Shown piece by piece: positions 1-8,738 of a DNA stretch of 9,388 nucleotides. Every line of letters begins with the position of its first letter. Positions within the stretch are counted from its first letter, which is position 1. The notes beneath the pieces are model-generated. The model saw only the letters and a list, made by a program, of their open reading frames with translations. It had not been told where the DNA came from and ran no database searches. Position numbers and translations under genes: made by a program. This stretch comes from Pseudomonadota bacterium (GTDB lineage Bacteria > Pseudomonadota > Gammaproteobacteria > Burkholderiales > Gallionellaceae), in assembly GCA_021847165.1 (NCBI GenBank), contig JAJZUH010000032.1, positions 1-9,388 of the forward strand, read 5' to 3'.

Positions 1-4
1 AAAC

Positions 5-1345
5 ATGAGCCAGACAAAACCAAGATCGCCATCTACCCCGCACCGCCAGTCGCAGGGCGGCAAGGATTTCCGCAAGCGCGTGCAGCGCAGCAAGCAGCAG
101 GGCGATGCGCCCGTCAGGCACACGGCCACCAAACCCCTGACCGGAAACCCCGCCGCCGAGCCCTGCATCATCCTCAAGGCAGAGCGCGACAAATCCCTGC
201 TGCGCCGCCACCCGTGGATCTTCTCCGGCGCCATCGAGTGCATCGACGGCAGACCGGCCAGCGGTGACACCGTCGCGGTACGCGATGCCAGCGGGAGCTT
301 CCTCGCCTGGGCGGCCTGCAACGCAGATTCGCAGATCGCCGCACGCGTATGGTCGTGGCAGGAAAACGACGTCATCGACCAGGCCTTCTTCCGCAACCGC
401 ATCGCCAGCGCGCTGAAAGCACGCCGCTCGCTCGGCCTCGACCGGGACAGCAACGGCACGCGCCTGATCCACGGCGAATCGGACGGGCTGCCCGGCCTCA
501 TCGTGGACCGCTACGGCGACGTGCTGGTGATGCAATTGGGCAGCGCCGGCCCCGAACGCTGGCGCGACATCCTGGCCGATATCCTGCAGGAACTGTGTAC
601 GCCCGCTTGTATCTACGAACGCTCGGATTCCGACGGCCGCGAACTGGAAGGACTGCCCGGTCGTTGTGGCGTGCTGCGCGGCACGCTGCCGGAAAAGGTA
701 GAGGTGTCCGAGAACGGATTGCGTTTCGCGGTGGATGTGGCCGCCGGCCAGAAGACCGGCTACTACCTCGACCAGCGCGACAACCGCGCATTCACCGGCA
801 CGCTGGCGCACGACAAGGACGTGCTCAACTGCTTCTGCTACACCGGCGGCTTCTCACTCTACGCGCTGCGCGGGGGTGCCGCGTCGGTGCTCTCCATCGA
901 CTCGTCGCAGGAAGCCCTGCGACTGGCGCAAGCCAATGTGGAACTGAACGGGCTCGATGCTTCGCGCGCCGAATGGCAATGCGCCGACGTGTTCGATGCG
1001 CTGCGCAAACTGCGCGACCAGAACCGCAAGTTCGACCTCATCGTGCTCGATCCGCCCAAGTTCGCCCCCACTGCGGCTTTTGCCGAGAAAGCCTCGCGCG
1101 CCTACAAGGACATCAACCTGCTGGGCTTCAAATTGTTGCGGCCGGGCGGCCTGCTGTTCACCTACTCCTGCTCCGGCGGCATCAGCGACGACCTGTTCCA
1201 GAAGATCATCGCGGGGGCCGCGCTGGATGCAGGGGTGGATGCGCAGATCGTGAGAAAACTGCATGCGGCGGCCGATCATCCGGTGTTGCTGAGCTTTCCG
1301 GAGGGGGCGTATTTGAAGGGGCTGGTATTGCGGGTGGCCTCCTGA
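5..1345 (+). CDS. rlmI: 23S rRNA (cytosine-5)-methyltransferase, RlmI family
   Basis: Predicted class I SAM-dependent methyltransferase of the RlmI/YccW family, which makes m5C1962 in 23S rRNA. The 446-residue protein has a PUA-like RNA-binding region at about residues 53-130. The family hallmark GQKTGYYLDQRDNR lies at 248-261. SAM motif I (LNCFCYTGGFSLYAL) is at 274-288, DPPKF at 349-353 and YSCSGG at 387-392. C389 is the likely catalytic cysteine, by analogy with the family. About 50 N-terminal residues are basic, low-complexity and absent from the roughly 396-residue E. coli protein. ATG at 5 is the only ATG before the conserved core; a GTG at codon 26 is an alternative start. Only 4 nt precede the ATG, so the promoter and ribosome binding site are outside the window. 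The TGA overlaps the next gene's ATG by one base. Family assignment is firm; the exact target base is inferred. Confidence 0.93.
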   Translation: MSQTKPRSPSTPHRQSQGGKDFRKRVQRSKQQGDAPVRHTATKPLTGNPAAEPCIILKAERDKSLLRRHPWIFSGAIECIDGRPASGDTVAVRDASGSFLAWAACNADSQIAARVWSWQENDVIDQAFFRNRIASALKARRSLGLDRDSNGTRLIHGESDGLPGLIVDRYGDVLVMQLGSAGPERWRDILADILQELCTPACIYERSDSDGRELEGLPGRCGVLRGTLPEKVEVSENGLRFAVDVAAGQKTGYYLDQRDNRAFTGTLAHDKDVLNCFCYTGGFSLYALRGGAASVLSIDSSQEALRLAQANVELNGLDASRAEWQCADVFDALRKLRDQNRKFDLIVLDPPKFAPTAAFAEKASRAYKDINLLGFKLLRPGGLLFTYSCSGGISDDLFQKIIAGAALDAGVDAQIVRKLHAAADHPVLLSFPEGAYLKGLVLRVAS

Positions 1346-1767
1346 TGGGCACCTTGTTCGACGCCGTCGGCGGCCTGCCCACCCTGCAACGGGTGCATAA
1401 GGTCTTCTACGACAAAGTGTACGCCCACCCCTGGCTCAAACTGTTCTTCGAAGGCCATAGCCAGATCGCCATCGAGAACCGGCAAACCGCGTTCATGGCC
1501 ACTAAGATGGGCGGCGATGTGGTTTACATGGGCAAGGACATCAACGTGGCGCATGAAGCCATGTACATCACGCAAGAGCTGTTCGAGATACGCCGCGCAT
1601 TGCTGGATGAGTCCATACGAGAGGCAGGCGTCGCCGATGACTTGCGCGAGCGCTGGCTAAGGATAGACAGCGCCTTCATGAAAAGCATCGTCAAGGAGTC
1701 GCTGGAAGCGTTCACTCGAACTTCATGGCCGTACAAGAAACACGTCATCATTCCCAAGCCTGAGTGA
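1345..1767 (+). CDS. Group 1 truncated haemoglobin
   Basis: A 140-residue 2-over-2 globin. It aligns without gaps to Mycobacterium tuberculosis trHbN, as I recall that sequence, from the FF pair (F34-F35) through GG (56-57) to the proximal histidine. Expected haem-pocket residues are present: Y22 (B10), Q47 (E11) and H70 (F8, in INVAHEAM). Tyr-B10 with Gln-E11 is the pair linked to O2 stabilisation and NO dioxygenation in trHbN, so NO detoxification is plausible but inferred. Start: ATG at 1345 shares its A with the upstream TGA (TGATG), and a GGTGG purine stretch lies 7 nt upstream inside rlmI. The open frame extends further upstream, but that part is only a shadow of rlmI. Translation is probably coupled to rlmI. 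The last 20 or so residues are a basic tail after helix H. Confidence 0.92.
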   Translation: MGTLFDAVGGLPTLQRVHKVFYDKVYAHPWLKLFFEGHSQIAIENRQTAFMATKMGGDVVYMGKDINVAHEAMYITQELFEIRRALLDESIREAGVADDLRERWLRIDSAFMKSIVKESLEAFTRTSWPYKKHVIIPKPE

Positions 1768-1834
1768 AATCCGGACAGAGAACCTTGGAGTGAGCGGGTA
1801 AATCGTTGGCTGTGCGGACGAACGGATTCAGGCG

Positions 1835-1850
1835 GCAGCGCAAACGCTGC
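1835..1850. terminator. GC-rich hairpin between convergent genes, possible terminator
   Basis: GCAGCG and CGCTGC form a perfect 6-bp stem around a CAAA loop (TTTG on the - strand). It sits 7 nt past the DUF1304 stop and 67 nt past the globin stop. Its place between two converging transcription units suggests a terminator. However, neither strand has a T-run after the stem, so it is not a classical intrinsic terminator and may be chance. The rest of the 89-nt gap (1768-1856) shows nothing recognisable. Confidence 0.25.
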
Positions 1851-1856
1851 TCATCG

Positions 1857-2216
1857 TCAATAGGACGGCGCCAACCCCAACAACACGAGCGCCACCACCG
1901 CCGGCACCGCCTGCACCCACAGTATCCGGGCATTCGCGGTGATCGCACCGTAGAAACCCGCCGTCACCACGCAGCCCAGAAAGAACCTCTGCACGTGGAT
2001 ATCGCCGGTATGCAATCCCCAGAACAGCCCCGCCGCGAGGAAGCCGTTGTAGAGGCCCTGGTTCGCCGCGAGGATGCGGGTGGCGGCGGCGAATTCCCTG
2101 GTGAAGCCGAACGCGCGCAGCCCGGTGTGACTCTCCCACAGGAACATCTCCAGCACGAGGATGTAGATGTGGATGAGCGCGACGATGCCAACCGCGATGT
2201 TGGCGGCGGTGTGCAT
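1857..2216 (-). CDS. DUF1304 family small membrane protein
   Basis: A 119-residue hydrophobic protein matching the DUF1304 family, whose function is not established. Four membrane segments are visible at about residues 5-27, 50-68, 77-95 and 98-116. Family-like motifs include EMFLWE at 23-28 and NQGLYNGFLAAG at 52-63. The length is normal for the family. The ATG (2216-2214) overlaps the rlpA TGA (2218-2216) by one base, giving TGATG. No good Shine-Dalgarno sequence precedes it, so translation probably depends on reinitiation after rlpA. It is the last gene of the mre cluster on this strand and faces the globin gene. The family call rests on recognised motifs; a role in wall growth is only suggested by position. 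Confidence 0.85.
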   Translation of the reverse strand: MHTAANIAVGIVALIHIYILVLEMFLWESHTGLRAFGFTREFAAATRILAANQGLYNGFLAAGLFWGLHTGDIHVQRFFLGCVVTAGFYGAITANARILWVQAVPAVVALVLLGLAPSY

Positions 2217-3187
2217 CAGTGCAGGCTCACGAAGGGCTTGAAGCCCAGTGTCGAGGCCAGTTTGCCGGCCGCATTGCGCGCTTCGTTCTCATTCGCGTAA
2301 GGTCCCATGTGCACGCGGGTCAGCCCCTGTTTCTGGTACAGGGTGAGCGCCTTGCCGCCATCGCCCAGTTCGGCGCGCATCTTGGCGAGGAAGCTTTCCG
2401 CGCCCTGCGTCGACTTGAATGCGCCGAGCTGCAGGAAAACCTTGCCGCTGGCCGCGCCTGCGGTCTCGACCGGCAGGCCGGGTGCGGTCGCCGCGATGGG
2501 GGTCACCGCGATCGGTTCGACCTTGACCGGCGACGGTTCGGCGGCGGCCATGACGGGCGCATTGCCGTCGACGGCGATGCTCTCGACTTCCACCTCTGCG
2601 CTGCCGTTGTTAACGAAGCCGAGCTTGTAGGCGGCGGCATAGGACAGGTCCATGATGCGCTCATGCAGGAACGGGCCGCGGTCGTTGATGCGCACGATGA
2701 CGGATTTGCCGTTCGCGACGTTGGTGACGCGCGCATAGCTGGGGATCGGCAGCGTGGGATGCGCGGCTGTCATGCCGTACATGTCGTAGATCTCGCCGAT
2801 GGAAGTGCGTTGTCCGTTGAACTTCTTGCCGTACCAGGAGGCGATGCCGCGCTGCTTGTAGTTGCCCGGCGCCTGCAGCGGCGTGTAGGTCTTGCCCAAA
2901 GCGGAATACGGACGATTGGCGTAGCGGTGCAGCGGTTCGGCCTTGGGCACCGCATCGGGGATGTTGTCGAGGTTGGGCGCATCGGTGCCGGGGCCGTCGC
3001 CGGGCAGGTAACCGCCGCTACCTGCCGCCGGCGCTGCCGTGCCGCTGGCGGCATGCGCCGCCTTGCTGCTGGGACCGGAGATGGAATCCACCACGGGTGC
3101 GGCGCTTTGCGTTTCGGATTTCTGCGTGGTGGAACAGGCGCTCACGGCAACCGCAGCGAACAGCACCAGCAACGATCTTGTTTTCAT
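2216..3187 (-). CDS. rlpA: RlpA-like septal ring lytic transglycosylase, SPOR-domain lipoprotein
   Basis: A 323-residue envelope lipoprotein. The signal peptide (residues 1-17) ends in the lipobox VSAC, with C18 the predicted lipidated cysteine. An Ala/Gly/Pro-rich linker runs to about 110. The RlpA double-psi beta-barrel follows at about 113-200, with GIASWYG, GE (E132), TAAH (H143) and RINDRGPF (D169). The spacing of E132, H143 and D169 matches what I recall for the catalytic cleft of P. aeruginosa RlpA, a lytic transglycosylase acting on glycans stripped of stem peptides. A second Ala/Pro/Val linker leads to a C-terminal SPOR domain (about 249-323), which binds denuded septal glycan. One small deviation is TSIGE where TANGE is usual. 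ATG at 3187 has a strong GAGGGG site 8 nt upstream. The gene lies 12 nt after rodA and its stop overlaps the DUF1304 start. Confidence 0.94.
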   Translation of the reverse strand: MKTRSLLVLFAAVAVSACSTTQKSETQSAAPVVDSISGPSSKAAHAASGTAAPAAGSGGYLPGDGPGTDAPNLDNIPDAVPKAEPLHRYANRPYSALGKTYTPLQAPGNYKQRGIASWYGKKFNGQRTSIGEIYDMYGMTAAHPTLPIPSYARVTNVANGKSVIVRINDRGPFLHERIMDLSYAAAYKLGFVNNGSAEVEVESIAVDGNAPVMAAAEPSPVKVEPIAVTPIAATAPGLPVETAGAASGKVFLQLGAFKSTQGAESFLAKMRAELGDGGKALTLYQKQGLTRVHMGPYANENEARNAAGKLASTLGFKPFVSLH

Positions 3188-3195
3188 TATCGGAT

Positions 3196-3201
3196 CCCCT
3201 C
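3196..3201 (-). promoter_or_regulatory. Shine-Dalgarno site of rlpA
   Basis: GAGGGG read on the - strand, 8 nt before the rlpA ATG at 3187. It overlaps the rodA stop codon. It supports the chosen rlpA start and gives that gene its own ribosome entry. Confidence 0.7.
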
Positions 3202-4303
3202 AGGTTTTAACGAGTTTCTTGTTGGTCTGGATGCTCATCAGGATACCAAATCCGAGCATCAGCGTAAGCATGGACGTGCCGCCGTAACTGATCAGCGGCA
3301 ACGGCACGCCCACCACCGGCAGGATGCCGCTGACCATGCCCATGTTGACGAAGGCATAGGTGAAGAAGGTCAGCGTGATGCTGCCCGCCATCAGGCGGGT
3401 GAAATAGGTGGAGGCGTTGGCGGTGATGATGAAGCCGCGGCCGATCACGAAGACATACAGGCTCAGCAGCAGCAGGTTGCCGATCAGGCCGAACTCTTCC
3501 GACCACACCGCAAAGATGAAGTCGGTGGTGCGCTCGGGCAGGAAGTCGAGGTGCGTCTGGGTGCCGTTCATGTAGCCCTTGCCGAGGATGCCGCCGGAAC
3601 CGACCGCGATCATGCCCTGGATGGTGTGGTAGCCCTTGCCCAGCGCGTCCTGCGAGGGATCGAGCAGCATCAGGATGCGGTGACGCTGGTAGTCGTGCAG
3701 CATAGACCACAGGAACGGGGCGCTGGCCACCGCCGCCAGTGCCCCGCCTATCATCAGCCGCCAGGACAGGCCGGCGAGGAAGAGCACATAGAATCCGCTC
3801 GCCCCGATCAGGATGGACGTGCCCAGATCGGGCTGGCGCGCGATCAGCGCCACCGGCACCAGCAACAGGATGGCGGCAACGAAGTAGTTCTTCAGCTTCA
3901 GCACCGCCTCGTTCTTCTCGAAATACCAGGCCATCATCAGCGGCACCGCGATCTTCATCAGTTCGGACGGCTGGATGGTCGCCACGCCGATGTTGAGCCA
4001 GCGCGTGGCACCGTGGCTGGCCACGCCGAGCGGCGTCATCACCAGCAACAACAACAGCAGGCCGAACACATACATCGGCACGGCAGCGCGCATCAGCCAA
4101 TGTAGCGGCATGCTGGCCACCAGCCACATCGCGGCGAACGCCACCGCGATGTTGCCGGCCTGTGCCAGCACGCGCAGCCAGTTGCCGTCGCTGGCGCTGT
4201 ACAGCAGCACCAGGCTGACCAGCGCGAATCCCCCGAGTGCGCCCAGCAGCACGGGGTCGAGATGTTGCATGAAACGTTGTTTGAGTAGTCGCGCGTTCAT
4301 CAT
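3200..4303 (-). CDS. rodA: RodA, SEDS peptidoglycan glycosyltransferase
   Basis: A 367-residue polytopic membrane protein of the SEDS family, the glycan polymerase that uses lipid II during side-wall growth together with PBP2. Many hydrophobic segments fit about ten membrane helices. Diagnostic stretches are RWLNIG (101-106), QPSELMK (111-117), RQPDLGTS (156-163), LDFLPERTTDFIF (252-264) and PLISYGGTSML (336-346). D261 is the probable equivalent of the Asp essential in E. coli RodA (D262). The length is close to the E. coli protein (370). Two ATGs are adjacent (4303 and 4300). The first overlaps the mrdA stop as TGATG, and an AGAG purine stretch lies 6 nt upstream; either could be used. Tight linkage to mrdA fits the known physical pairing of RodA with PBP2. 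Confidence 0.96.
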   Translation of the reverse strand: MMNARLLKQRFMQHLDPVLLGALGGFALVSLVLLYSASDGNWLRVLAQAGNIAVAFAAMWLVASMPLHWLMRAAVPMYVFGLLLLLLVMTPLGVASHGATRWLNIGVATIQPSELMKIAVPLMMAWYFEKNEAVLKLKNYFVAAILLLVPVALIARQPDLGTSILIGASGFYVLFLAGLSWRLMIGGALAAVASAPFLWSMLHDYQRHRILMLLDPSQDALGKGYHTIQGMIAVGSGGILGKGYMNGTQTHLDFLPERTTDFIFAVWSEEFGLIGNLLLLSLYVFVIGRGFIITANASTYFTRLMAGSITLTFFTYAFVNMGMVSGILPVVGVPLPLISYGGTSMLTLMLGFGILMSIQTNKKLVKT

Positions 4304-6201
4304 CAGTCGCTCTGCTCCCCGCTCTTCTGCGTCACCGTCTGCAGCGGCTGCGGTATCTTGCCGAGCAGATAATAGTCCATCACCTTGCGTGCGATGGGTG
4401 CGGCGGTGGTGCCGCCGTGCCCGCCGTTCTCGACCAGCACCGCCATCGCGATGCGCGGCTTGTCGGCCGGCGCGAAGGCGATGAACCAGGCGTGGTCGCG
4501 GTTGTATTCGGAGATTTTCTTCGCGTCGTACTTCTCACCCTGCTTGATGGCGATCACCTGCGCCGTACCGGTCTTGCCCGCCATGCGGTAGGGAGCGCCA
4601 TAGCCGGCGACTGCCGCCGTGCCGCCTGGTTTGGTGACGGCTTCCATCGCCCCTTTCACCAGCTTGAGGTTGGCGGGGTCGATCTTCAGGTCGAACATCT
4701 GTTTGGGCATGGTCAACACCGGGCTGCCGCTGGCAGGGCGCGTCTCCCGCACCAGATGCGGCTGGAACGCCACGCCGTCGTTGGCCAGGATTGCCGTGGC
4801 GAACGCCAGCTGCACCGGGTTAACCAGATTGTAGCCCTGGCCGATGCCGGCAGAGACCGTGTCTCCCGGATACCATACCTGCTGGTAACGCTTGGCTTTC
4901 CATTCGGGCGACGGCAGCAGGCCGGAAGTCTCGCCCTCCATGTCCAGGCCGGTCTTCTGCCCGAAGCCGAAGCGCGCCAGGTAGCTGTGCATGTTGTCGA
5001 TGCCCATCTCGGTGGCGAGCCCGTAGAAGTAGGTATCGCAGGAAATGACGATGGACTTGAACATGTCGACGGCGCCATGCCCGCCGGCCTTCCAGTCGCG
5101 GTACTGGTGGCGGCTGCCGGGCAGCAGGTAATAGCCGGGATCGCTGATGCTGCGCGTGGGAGAGCGTGTGCCGTAATACAGGCCCGCCAGCGCCATGAAC
5201 GGCTTGATCGTCGAACCGGGCGGATATTGCCCGCGCAGGGCGCGATTGTTGAGCGGCGTGTCGGGCGAGTTGTTCAGCTCATCCCAGGTGTCGGTGTCGA
5301 TGCCGTCGATGAACAGGCCAGGGTCGTAGCCCGGCTTGCTGACGAAGGCCAGCACCTCGCCATTGGTGGGATCGAGCGCTACCAGCGCGCCGCGATAATC
5401 GCCGAACGCATTTTCCGCCACTTCCTGCAGCTTCGCGTCCAGCGTCAGCATCAGGTTGCTGCCGGATTGCGGCGCGGTGCGCGACAGCACGCGCACCGCG
5501 CGCCCACCGGCGTCCACCTCGACCTGCTCGAAACCGGTCTTGCCGTGCAGGTCCTTCTCATAGCTCTGTTCGATGCCGGTCTTGCCGATGTAATCGGAGC
5601 CAAGGTAGTTGGACACCGCATCGTCCTCTTCCAGCTGGTCGATGTCCTTCTGGTTGATGCGGCCGACATAGCCGATCAGATGCGAGGTCACATCGGTGTA
5701 CGGATATTCGCGGAACAGGCGCGCCTTGATCTCCACGCCGGGGAAACGGAACTGCTGTGCCGAGATGCGCGCCACTTCCGCGTCGCTCAGCTGGCTGCGT
5801 ATCGGCATGGTCTCCAGCGTCTGCCGTTCGGTCAGCAGTTTCTGGAAACGCTTGATGTCCTTGGGAGTGATCTCCACCAGCTTGGAGAGTTCGGCGATCA
5901 GCGCATCCATGTCGGCCACCTTGGCCGGCGCGATCTCCAGCGTGTAGCCGGAATAGTTCTGCGCCATCACCACGCCGTTGCGGTCCAGGATCAGGCCGCG
6001 GTTGGGCACGATGGGCACGACGTAGATGCGGTTGCTGTCCGCCAGCGTGTGGAAATAGTCGTGGCGGAAAACCTGCAGATAGAAGAAGCGCAACAGCAGG
6101 ATGAGCAGCATCACTGCCACGAAACCCAGGCTCAACACCAACCGCAGACGGAAATAATAGATTTCGCGCTGATGGTTCTTCAGCTCGACGTAACGATTCA
6201 T
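4303..6201 (-). CDS. mrdA: Penicillin-binding protein 2, peptidoglycan D,D-transpeptidase
   Basis: Class B PBP of the elongasome that cross-links new side-wall peptidoglycan; it is 632 residues long, against 633 in E. coli. One N-terminal membrane anchor spans about residues 21-43. The pedestal domain follows, with NRGLILDRNG at 67-76. The transpeptidase domain carries the nucleophile motif STIK at 330-333, S-C-D at 387-389 and KTGT at 543-546. All three active-site motifs are intact. The frame stays open 118 codons further upstream, but that part is an out-of-frame shadow of mreD. ATG at 6201 is chosen because its protein matches the family N-terminus and because it overlaps the mreD TGA as ATGA. 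No clear Shine-Dalgarno precedes it, so coupling to mreD is likely. Its own stop overlaps the rodA start. Confidence 0.97.
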   Translation of the reverse strand: MNRYVELKNHQREIYYFRLRLVLSLGFVAVMLLILLLRFFYLQVFRHDYFHTLADSNRIYVVPIVPNRGLILDRNGVVMAQNYSGYTLEIAPAKVADMDALIAELSKLVEITPKDIKRFQKLLTERQTLETMPIRSQLSDAEVARISAQQFRFPGVEIKARLFREYPYTDVTSHLIGYVGRINQKDIDQLEEDDAVSNYLGSDYIGKTGIEQSYEKDLHGKTGFEQVEVDAGGRAVRVLSRTAPQSGSNLMLTLDAKLQEVAENAFGDYRGALVALDPTNGEVLAFVSKPGYDPGLFIDGIDTDTWDELNNSPDTPLNNRALRGQYPPGSTIKPFMALAGLYYGTRSPTRSISDPGYYLLPGSRHQYRDWKAGGHGAVDMFKSIVISCDTYFYGLATEMGIDNMHSYLARFGFGQKTGLDMEGETSGLLPSPEWKAKRYQQVWYPGDTVSAGIGQGYNLVNPVQLAFATAILANDGVAFQPHLVRETRPASGSPVLTMPKQMFDLKIDPANLKLVKGAMEAVTKPGGTAAVAGYGAPYRMAGKTGTAQVIAIKQGEKYDAKKISEYNRDHAWFIAFAPADKPRIAMAVLVENGGHGGTTAAPIARKVMDYYLLGKIPQPLQTVTQKSGEQSD

Positions 6202-6716
6202 AGTTCGTTCGGGTCGCGGCGCGGACGGCGCAGGGATTGCAGCAGCAGGGTCATCGGTATCCATAGCAGCGCCGATACCGCGCTGCCGAGGAAATACTCC
6301 CACGCCACATAGCCGCGCACCTGCCAGTGCACGGCAGCATAGGCGGCATAGCTCAGCAACAGCATGGGGAACACGTGCATGGCCTGCTGGCGCAAGTCGA
6401 ACATCTGCACGCGGCGGTGCAGCACGATGCCACCGAAGGCCAGCACCGTGTACGCCAGCGCATGCTGGCCGAACAGGCTGGCATCCGCCACGTCGGCGAA
6501 GATGCCGACCAGCCAGGCGATGCCGACCCCGATGCGGTGCGGCTTGTGCGTGCACCAGTACAGCAGCACCAGCGCCACGAAATCGGGGCGCAGGGCCAGC
6601 GCCCAGCCGCTCCAGGGCAGCCAGTTGAGCATCACCGCCACGAACAGGCTGAACACGATGAAGCTGGTGCTGGCGGGCAGCAGGAACTCCTGGTCTTTGG
6701 GAAGGTTGGAGCTCAC
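6198..6716 (-). CDS. mreD: Rod shape-determining protein MreD
   Basis: A 172-residue integral inner-membrane protein with about five hydrophobic segments; it is the MreD component linking MreC, MreB and the PBP2-RodA pair. Recognisable stretches are RPDFVALVLLYWC, the GVGIAWLVG segment with an Asp (FAD) just after, and FGQHALAY. The length is typical (162 in E. coli). The start is GTG at 6716-6714, which overlaps the mreC TGA as GTGA. It is backed by a strong GGAGG site 5 nt upstream, inside the mreC end. The 3' end overlaps mrdA by 4 nt. The C-terminus is short and charged (RRPRRDPNEL) and presumably cytoplasmic. Confidence 0.94.
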   Translation of the reverse strand: MSSNLPKDQEFLLPASTSFIVFSLFVAVMLNWLPWSGWALALRPDFVALVLLYWCTHKPHRIGVGIAWLVGIFADVADASLFGQHALAYTVLAFGGIVLHRRVQMFDLRQQAMHVFPMLLLSYAAYAAVHWQVRGYVAWEYFLGSAVSALLWIPMTLLLQSLRRPRRDPNEL

Positions 6717-7630
6717 GGCTTCCTCCGCTTCAATCTCTTCCTGGCGCGCTCCGGCTCGTCGCTCGTTTCGCTGGTGGCAGGACGCTCGGACAAGGTGGGC
6801 AAGCCGGACACGATCAGCAGGGCGCGATGGCGGTCGACCCCGGCCAGCGGCACGCAGACGATGCGCGCAAACGGATAGGCCGGATCGCGCTCGATCTTGA
6901 CCACTTGCGCCACCGGCAGGTTGGGCGGGTAGGTGCCGTCGATCCCCGAGGTGACCAGTACATCGCCGACCACGATGTCCGAGCTCACCGGCATGTAGCG
7001 CAGCGACATCTCGCTGATGTCGCCGGAGCCGAACACCACCGCGCGCAGGCCGTTGCGCAACAGCTGTATGGGCACGGCATGATCCTTGTCGGTGACCAGC
7101 GTCACCTCGGACAACCAGGGGTAGACGCGCGTGACCTGGCCCACCACGCCCTTGTCGTCCACCACCACCTGTCCGGCCTGCACGTTGGCCTGCGACCCCT
7201 TATCCACGAACAGTTTGCGCTTGAAGATGTCGCGCTCGACGTAGGCGATCTCCGTCATCTGCATGGGGTAATCGGCGCGCTGTTTGAGTTCCTGCAGGGT
7301 GCGCAGCTGGTCGTCTTCGGCCTGGATCGCGCGCAGCTGGGTCAATTGCGCGGCATCCGCATCGTGCTGCCGCCGCAATTGGGCATTGTCTTCCAGCAGC
7401 TGTTTCTGCGTCTCGAAATAGACTGCGATGCGCCCCATGGTCTCGCCGGGCAGCGCCGTCAGGCGCTGCACCGGGTAGATGATCACGGCCAGCACCTTGC
7501 GCGTCGACTCCAGGTACTGGTAGCGAGCATCGACGAACAGCAACAGCAGGGAAAGGACGCTGAAGAAGACGAGGCGCGCGGCCGGGCTGGGGCCGCGATT
7601 GAAGAACCGGAGGGTGCGGGTATCGTCCAA
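6713..7630 (-). CDS. mreC: Rod shape-determining protein MreC
   Basis: A 305-residue bitopic protein that forms the periplasmic scaffold of the elongasome and contacts PBP2. The N-terminus (FFNRGPSPAARL, residues 9-20) is typical of betaproteobacterial MreC. One membrane helix lies at about 20-35. A coiled coil with Leu/Gln-rich heptads spans about 70-115. The beta-rich MreC domain covers about 122-276, including VDKGSQANVQAGQVVV and VTSGIDGTYPPNLPVAQV. A Lys/Arg-rich tail ends the protein. The start is a TTG at 7630-7628. It is the only usable start between the in-frame mreB TGA, five sense codons upstream, and an internal Met near residue 65. Upstream complementarity to 16S rRNA is weak (GGTAG, 4 nt away). 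This implies low initiation or dependence on mreB translation. Confidence 0.93.
   Translation of the reverse strand: MDDTRTLRFFNRGPSPAARLVFFSVLSLLLLFVDARYQYLESTRKVLAVIIYPVQRLTALPGETMGRIAVYFETQKQLLEDNAQLRRQHDADAAQLTQLRAIQAEDDQLRTLQELKQRADYPMQMTEIAYVERDIFKRKLFVDKGSQANVQAGQVVVDDKGVVGQVTRVYPWLSEVTLVTDKDHAVPIQLLRNGLRAVVFGSGDISEMSLRYMPVSSDIVVGDVLVTSGIDGTYPPNLPVAQVVKIERDPAYPFARIVCVPLAGVDRHRALLIVSGLPTLSERPATSETSDEPERARKRLKRRKP
6722..6726 (-). promoter_or_regulatory. Shine-Dalgarno site of mreD
   Basis: GGAGG on the - strand, 5 nt before the mreD GTG and inside the last codons of mreC. It decides the GTG start at 6716 and indicates independent ribosome loading despite the 4-nt overlap. Confidence 0.75.
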
Positions 7631-7645
7631 TGCGCTACCGCGGGA

Positions 7646-8719
<1,074 letters not shown>

Positions 8720-8732
8720 CTACAAAGCGGTT

Positions 8733-8738
8733 TATGAT
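8733..8738 (+). promoter_or_regulatory. Possible -10 element for gatC
   Basis: TATGAT matches five of six bases of the sigma-70 -10 consensus on the + strand, about 40 nt before the gatC ATG. No convincing -35 is found at 16-18 bp spacing and there is no extended -10 TG, so the call is weak. It shares six bases with the opposite-strand -10 proposed for mreB. Confidence 0.35.

Noticed and set aside
349..1344. An open frame running into the globin gene from within rlmI
   Set aside because: It is Arg-rich and antigenic to no known domain; globin homology begins at the ATG at 1345.
1754..1788. CCAAG...CTTGG inverted repeat around the globin stop as a terminator
   Set aside because: Only 5 bp of stem with a loop of about 25 nt and no T-run.
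1806..2300. A 164-codon + strand open frame across the convergent gap
   Set aside because: Most of it is antisense to the DUF1304 gene, which has clear membrane segments and family motifs; the + strand translation shows no recognisable domain.
6202..6555. A 118-codon upstream extension of mrdA
   Set aside because: It overlaps mreD out of frame, is low-complexity, and PBP2 homology begins exactly at the ATG at 6201.
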